Shown: in pieces, positions 5,926 to 8,287 of the stretch | How the letters are laid out: the number at the start of each line of letters is the position of its first letter | How positions within the stretch are numbered: the first letter of the stretch is position 1 | NCBI GenBank assembly: GCA_014376325.1 | Contig: JACMRP010000343.1 | Span: 1 to 8,287, forward strand | DNA: 8,287 nucleotides | Direction of reading: 5' to 3' | DNA from: Pseudobdellovibrionaceae bacterium | GTDB lineage: Bacteria > Bdellovibrionota > Bdellovibrionia > Bdellovibrionales > Bdellovibrionaceae | The notes under the pieces: model-generated | What the model was told of the DNA's origin: nothing | The model's database searches: none | What the model saw: the letters and a program-made list of their open reading frames with translations, nothing else | Translations under genes and position numbers: made by a program

Positions 5926-6429
5926 AATCATCAGAATGTATTCGTAAACGTCGACGGTTTTTGGTTCGGTGCCTTTTTTACTGGTAAGCGCCTTCATCAC
6001 GAAATCGTTTTTTTGCATGCCGACATAATCTGGCTTGAAATTAAAAACTTCGCCGAAGCTCCAGCCGCGGCGGAATTTGGCGAAAATTTCTTCCATGTTG
6101 CGATTCGCCCGGGACGGGGCAAAGGCGTAACCGAAATCGGTCCAATCTTCCGGAAGGTCGTCCGGCATATCTTCGCCTTCCGATTCGTCCATGTATTTAC
6201 CGATGAAGACCATGCAGTTATCGGTGACCGTATCTACTTGAACCCATTTTTTTGTGCCTAAGGCCAAAAGATCCGCGAGGTCTTTTTGCGCGATCTCTTT
6301 ACTGACCCGGCGCTCTAGAATCGTCACTTCGCAAAGCTCAAAAAAAGTTTTTAAGCATTCGCGAAGATCTTCTTCGGCTTCTGCAGGTTCAAACGGCACA
6401 TTTTCGATGTCTTCTAGGTTTTCACTCAT
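5911..6429 (-). CDS. Acidic cytosolic protein of unknown function
   Basis: I do not recognise this 172-residue protein. It has no signal peptide or membrane segment. The N-terminus is acidic (residues 1-24 are rich in Glu/Asp). A helical block follows (about 22-57) with ECLKTFFELCEVTILERRVSKE and QKDLADLLALG. A Trp-containing segment KKWVQVDTVTDN comes next, and a strongly acidic loop (about 81-98: DESEGEDMPDDLPEDWTD) precedes a more basic region with RANRNMEEIFAKFRRGWSFGE. It ends in a hydrophobic strand YEYILMILAPT. The composition suggests a soluble interaction or regulatory protein. It reads as an intact gene: the frame is long, codon use resembles its neighbours, and a hairpin overlaps its stop. 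The start at ATG 6429 has only a weak SD (GTGAG). It lies 122 bases upstream of the peptidase on the same strand, but the hairpin between them suggests separate control. Confidence 0.7.
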   Translation of the reverse strand: MSENLEDIENVPFEPAEAEEDLRECLKTFFELCEVTILERRVSKEIAQKDLADLLALGTKKWVQVDTVTDNCMVFIGKYMDESEGEDMPDDLPEDWTDFGYAFAPSRANRNMEEIFAKFRRGWSFGEVFNFKPDYVGMQKNDFVMKALTSKKGTEPKTVDVYEYILMILAPT

Positions 6430-6498
6430 AGGCTCACTGTAGCAATTTGGCTCATGCGGTCAAGCTAGATTTTAGAAGTTTTTTAATGCGATGTTCGC

Positions 6499-6525
6499 TC
6501 GATCACTTCGCATGCGGGCGATCGA
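6499..6525. repeat. Nested palindrome in intergenic region
   Basis: TCGATC (6499-6504) is matched by GATCGA (6520-6525), and the near-concentric perfect palindrome CGCATGCG (6509-6516) lies inside. An overlapping dyad ATGCGA (6486-6491)/TCGCAT (6508-6513) is also present. A run of eight A (6525-6532) follows on the plus strand, so on neither strand does a T-run follow the stem; it is not an intrinsic terminator. It may be an operator for the flanking divergent genes (acidic protein to the left, small unknown gene to the right). Confidence 0.3.
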
Positions 6526-6660
6526 AAAAAAATCCGCGAGGTTCTCCGAATTGGTTTTAAAATACTCACCGAATCAGATTACAGGCATTGGCGCAACGTT
6601 CTCAAAGTGCTAATGTGGTCTTTGCCAAAGTTCGTTGCGAATAACTAGACAGGCGGCGCC

Positions 6661-6957
6661 GTGAGCACAAATACAAGTTTAATTTTATACGATGCCGGTA
6701 AAAGAGTCGGCGAAATTTCCGATTGGTCGGTGGCGGCATTGCCCCCGATCTACAAAAATGTTCTTGGTAAATCGGTTTTATCTACTCCCGCGAATGATGA
6801 ATGCACTTTTGTTTCTCCGAAACCTGTAACCCGCAAATCGCAATTAGTCGTGATCGAAGATGGCAAATGGGAGATCACCTTGCGTTTAGTAATGATCAAA
6901 GGCGGAACCGCCGTGACCGCGAAGATTACGAGCAAAGTTGCTTTAAAAAAGTCCTAA
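6661..6957 (+). CDS. Small hypothetical protein
   Basis: The 98-residue frame begins with GTG; an in-frame stop at 6646-6648 rules out a longer start. The SD is poor (CAGGCGG, close to the GTG). There is no signal peptide and no membrane helix. The predicted alternation of hydrophobic residues (SLILYDAGKRVGEIS, SQLVVIEDGKWEITLRLVMI, GTAVTAKITSKVAL) suggests a small beta-rich fold with a Lys-rich tail. I do not recognise a family. The antisense frame at 6750-6935 is shorter and looks like a shadow. It is convergent with the small secreted-protein gene at 7020. The presence of the gene is moderately supported by frame length and protein-like composition; the function is unknown. Confidence 0.5.
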   Translation: MSTNTSLILYDAGKRVGEISDWSVAALPPIYKNVLGKSVLSTPANDECTFVSPKPVTRKSQLVVIEDGKWEITLRLVMIKGGTAVTAKITSKVALKKS

Positions 6958-6974
6958 TTCAAAATGCCAATGTC

Positions 6975-6995
6975 TAAATTAAAACGAAGGCTCGT
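6975..6995 (-). terminator. Weak intrinsic terminator candidate after the small secreted protein
   Basis: On the minus strand ACGA (6995-6992), loop GCCT, TCGT (6987-6984) forms a short stem extendable by G-U pairs, followed by TTTAATTT. The stem is short, so efficiency is doubtful, but the position, about 25-45 bases past the stop at 7020 and between convergent genes, fits. Confidence 0.3.
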
Positions 6996-7019
6996 CCGTC
7001 GCCTGTGCCCGGCGCGTGT

Positions 7020-7412
7020 CTATCGCTTGTGGGTTTTGACTTTATGAACGGCGTCGCCTACGGCCTTTGCGATGGCCTTGTTCAGGTCTTCAACTTTGGC
7101 GGCCTTTGCTTGAGTGACGGAGATAATTTTCCCAGATTTGTTCTTTTTTTCGATTTTGACCACGAGACCATTTCCGAGCTGGATGATCCTAGGTTGTAGG
7201 GTAAAATCAGATTCGGCGCGTTTCGTACCGATCATGTTTTTGTCTTCACCGAGCATGAAATCCATCGCGGAAGTGTCGACCTGACCAATGAGAGTTTTTG
7301 CTGCCGGATTCGATTTCGAATTTTCCAGATAATAAGTTTCGGCATTAGCTACCCGAACAAGCGACATGCAAGCGAGGAGAATTAACCCGAAAATTCTGAA
7401 GTGAATGGACAT
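7020..7412 (-). CDS. Small secreted protein of unknown function
   Basis: The 130-residue product begins with a clear Sec signal (SIHFRIFGLILLACMSLVRVANA, split as Arg6, hydrophobic core, ANA before Glu25), so a periplasmic or secreted protein of about 106 residues is expected. There is no lipobox at the cleavage site. The mature part has a polar region with TYYLENSKSNPAAKTLIGQ, a hydrophobic strand pair (RIIQLGNGLVVKIEKKNK, KIISVTQAKAA) and a Lys/Ala-rich C-terminal helix (VEDLNKAIAKAVGDAV) ending in KTHKR. I recognise no family. The start at ATG 7412 is well supported by AAGGGG five to six bases upstream. The leader holds two adjacent hairpins (7413-7465). It is divergent from the L,D-transpeptidase, so both may be expressed under envelope-related conditions; that is inference. 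Confidence 0.75.
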   Translation of the reverse strand: MSIHFRIFGLILLACMSLVRVANAETYYLENSKSNPAAKTLIGQVDTSAMDFMLGEDKNMIGTKRAESDFTLQPRIIQLGNGLVVKIEKKNKSGKIISVTQAKAAKVEDLNKAIAKAVGDAVHKVKTHKR

Positions 7413-7422
7413 ATATTCCCCT

Positions 7423-7465
7423 TGGCCTTTAGGGCCTTACCTCGGATGAGTTGAACCTCATCCGA
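7423..7465 (-). promoter_or_regulatory. Two tandem hairpins in the leader of the small secreted protein
   Basis: On the minus strand TCGGATGAG (7465-7457) pairs perfectly over nine bases with CTCATCCGA (7450-7442) around a six-base loop GTTCAA. A second hairpin, GGCC..CTAAA..GGCC, follows directly and ends next to the SD AAGGGG. No T-run follows the first stem, so it is not a simple terminator. It may stabilise the mRNA, bind a protein, or modulate access to the SD. If transcription starts further downstream, the nine-base dyad could instead be a DNA operator between the divergent genes. Confidence 0.45.
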
Positions 7466-7540
7466 CGGTTCATTAGAAATGAAATGCAATCCGGGGGCCA
7501 GCGAAATAGAATTTTTAGCGAACTGCAGCGTATTCAAAAT

Positions 7541-7568
7541 GTGACAAACCCAAAAAATCAGTTGTAAC
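7541..7568 (+). promoter_or_regulatory. Candidate promoter of the L,D-transpeptidase gene
   Basis: GTGACA (7541-7546) and TGTAAC (7563-7568) are 16 bases apart and match sigma-70 consensus at five and four of six positions. The leader would be about 70 bases. A second pair, TTGAGT (7598-7603) and GATTAT (7621-7626) with 17-base spacing, is also present but would start transcription within the SD. Pattern-based only. Confidence 0.25.
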
Positions 7569-7643
7569 TTGTTTTCTCTTTTAAATGCATGCTGGCATTG
7601 AGTTCGGTGGCGTTTGTTGAGATTATTCGAAAGGAACCACACT

Positions 7644-8287
7644 ATGACTCGAATTTTATTTTCAGTCTTTGCAATCTTCACCATCTCTCTTACATCGCTC
7701 AGCGTTCGCGCGGCGACCCCAGTTGCTGGCAACGTTTTGGACGAGTTGGACCCACGAGATCCTAATATCGAAAATATTCTAAAACGGCTCGATGCTGAGC
7801 AAGAAGCTGAAACCGGCATGCCCTCCCGTATCACTGAAGGCACAGACTTGGAAATCGGTGCGGGACTTCCGGACGCTTTGTGGGCGAAGGGCAATTGTTA
7901 CCGCATCAACTGCCGGGTTTGGGCGCAGGTGAATCTAACGAAGCAAACGCTTTACGTTTACGTCGATGGTAAGTACACGGCCGGCTATTACGTATCGACC
8001 GGGATCGCCGGTCGCGACACTCCCGTTTTTGACACGCATCCGGACGGCCGCATTTACGATAAATACACTTCCAAACAATATCCTGAAGGGGATTACAAAG
8101 GACTCGGCAATATGCCATACGCCGTTTTTATTAGTGGGGGTTTTGCGATCCACGGAACGACACAGGGTAATTTTAAAAAACTTGGAACCAGAGCATCGCA
8201 CGGTTGCATCCGCCTTCATCCCGATGCCGCTCAATATTTCAATAAGCTCGTGCGCTACATAGGTGTCAAAAGTGTTTGGATCACGGT
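7644..8287 (+). CDS. L,D-transpeptidase (YkuD domain), C-terminus cut by window edge
   Basis: The frame is open from ATG 7644 to the window end (214 complete codons); AAGGA at 7631-7635 is a good SD. Residues 1-23 are a Sec signal (Arg3, hydrophobic core, VRA), so the enzyme works in the periplasm. An acidic helical spacer (about 30-75) leads to the YkuD catalytic domain (about 92-214): QVNLTKQTLYVYVDG, YYVSTGIAGRDTP, then FAIHGTT with His170 and SHGCIRL with His186, Cys188 and Arg190. Cys188 is the nucleophile. Enzymes of this family make 3-3 cross-links in peptidoglycan, attach proteins to it, or hydrolyse such links. A Cys85/Cys90 pair before the domain could form a disulfide. The last visible residues (KSVWIT) look like the closing strand of the domain, so few residues are probably missing. 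Which activity it has cannot be told. It is divergent from a small secreted protein gene. Confidence 0.9.
   Translation, partial: MTRILFSVFAIFTISLTSLSVRAATPVAGNVLDELDPRDPNIENILKRLDAEQEAETGMPSRITEGTDLEIGAGLPDALWAKGNCYRINCRVWAQVNLTKQTLYVYVDGKYTAGYYVSTGIAGRDTPVFDTHPDGRIYDKYTSKQYPEGDYKGLGNMPYAVFISGGFAIHGTTQGNFKKLGTRASHGCIRLHPDAAQYFNKLVRYIGVKSVWIT

Noticed and set aside
6491..6613. Forty-codon plus-strand ORF starting ATG 6491
   Set aside because: No SD, and the frame conflicts with the more protein-like frame in the same place; kept only as part of the intergenic finding.
7382..7894. 170-codon minus-strand frame across the divergent region
   Set aside because: It would be antisense to the signal peptide and spacer of the L,D-transpeptidase and cover the leader of the secreted protein; low-complexity Ser/Arg translation without motifs.
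1..8287. Search for CRISPR arrays, tRNA/rRNA, transposases, integrases, toxin-antitoxin pairs and defence genes
   Set aside because: No regularly spaced repeats, no cloverleaf-like conserved elements, and no catalytic motifs of these families in any frame I read.

Overview
The window looks like ordinary chromosomal DNA of a Gram-negative, envelope-rich bacterium. It encodes a lipoprotein with two c-type haem sites, a signal-peptide S9 peptidase, a periplasmic L,D-transpeptidase and a membrane-bound LuxR-type regulator. Base composition is close to balanced by eye, genes are close-packed and Shine-Dalgarno sites are purine-rich. The protein styles recall Bdellovibrionota (Bdellovibrio-like predators) or another delta-type lineage. 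That placement is inference from style; there is no rRNA or other marker gene here.

Left end (1-894): a partial minus-strand gene runs off the edge. Next to it, on the plus strand, are two tandem remnants that both lack their N-termini: the C-terminal part of a GrpB-like protein and the C-terminal part of a TPR protein whose frame has no start codon over its first 50 codons. This looks like a small decay or rearrangement scar.

Redox/regulator block (884-3185): a minus-strand dihaem c-type lipoprotein is transcribed away from a plus-strand pair, a two-TM LuxR-family regulator and a four-TM histidine-containing DUF2231-like protein. The divergent layout suggests, but does not prove, that the membrane regulator and the cytochrome are functionally linked. 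Behind the pair lies a 74-codon stub that reads like a Tat leader whose twin arginine is replaced by Leu-Cys.

Centre (3278-6429): a long minus-strand S9 peptidase of the glutamyl-endopeptidase type has a complete Ser-Asp-His triad and a secretion signal. Its leader can fold so that the Shine-Dalgarno sequence is paired. Upstream on the same strand is an acidic cytosolic protein I do not recognise, ending in a hairpin that overlaps its stop codon.

Right end (6430-8287): an intergenic stretch carries a nested palindrome and a coding-like but start-less frame. It is followed by a small unknown plus-strand gene (GTG start), a small secreted minus-strand protein with a two-hairpin leader, and, divergently, a YkuD-type L,D-transpeptidase cut by the window edge.

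I found no CRISPR array, rRNA or tRNA, transposase, integrase, phage gene or recognisable defence system. The most useful leads are the SD-sequestering leader of the peptidase, the membrane LuxR/cytochrome neighbourhood and the cluster of decayed genes.
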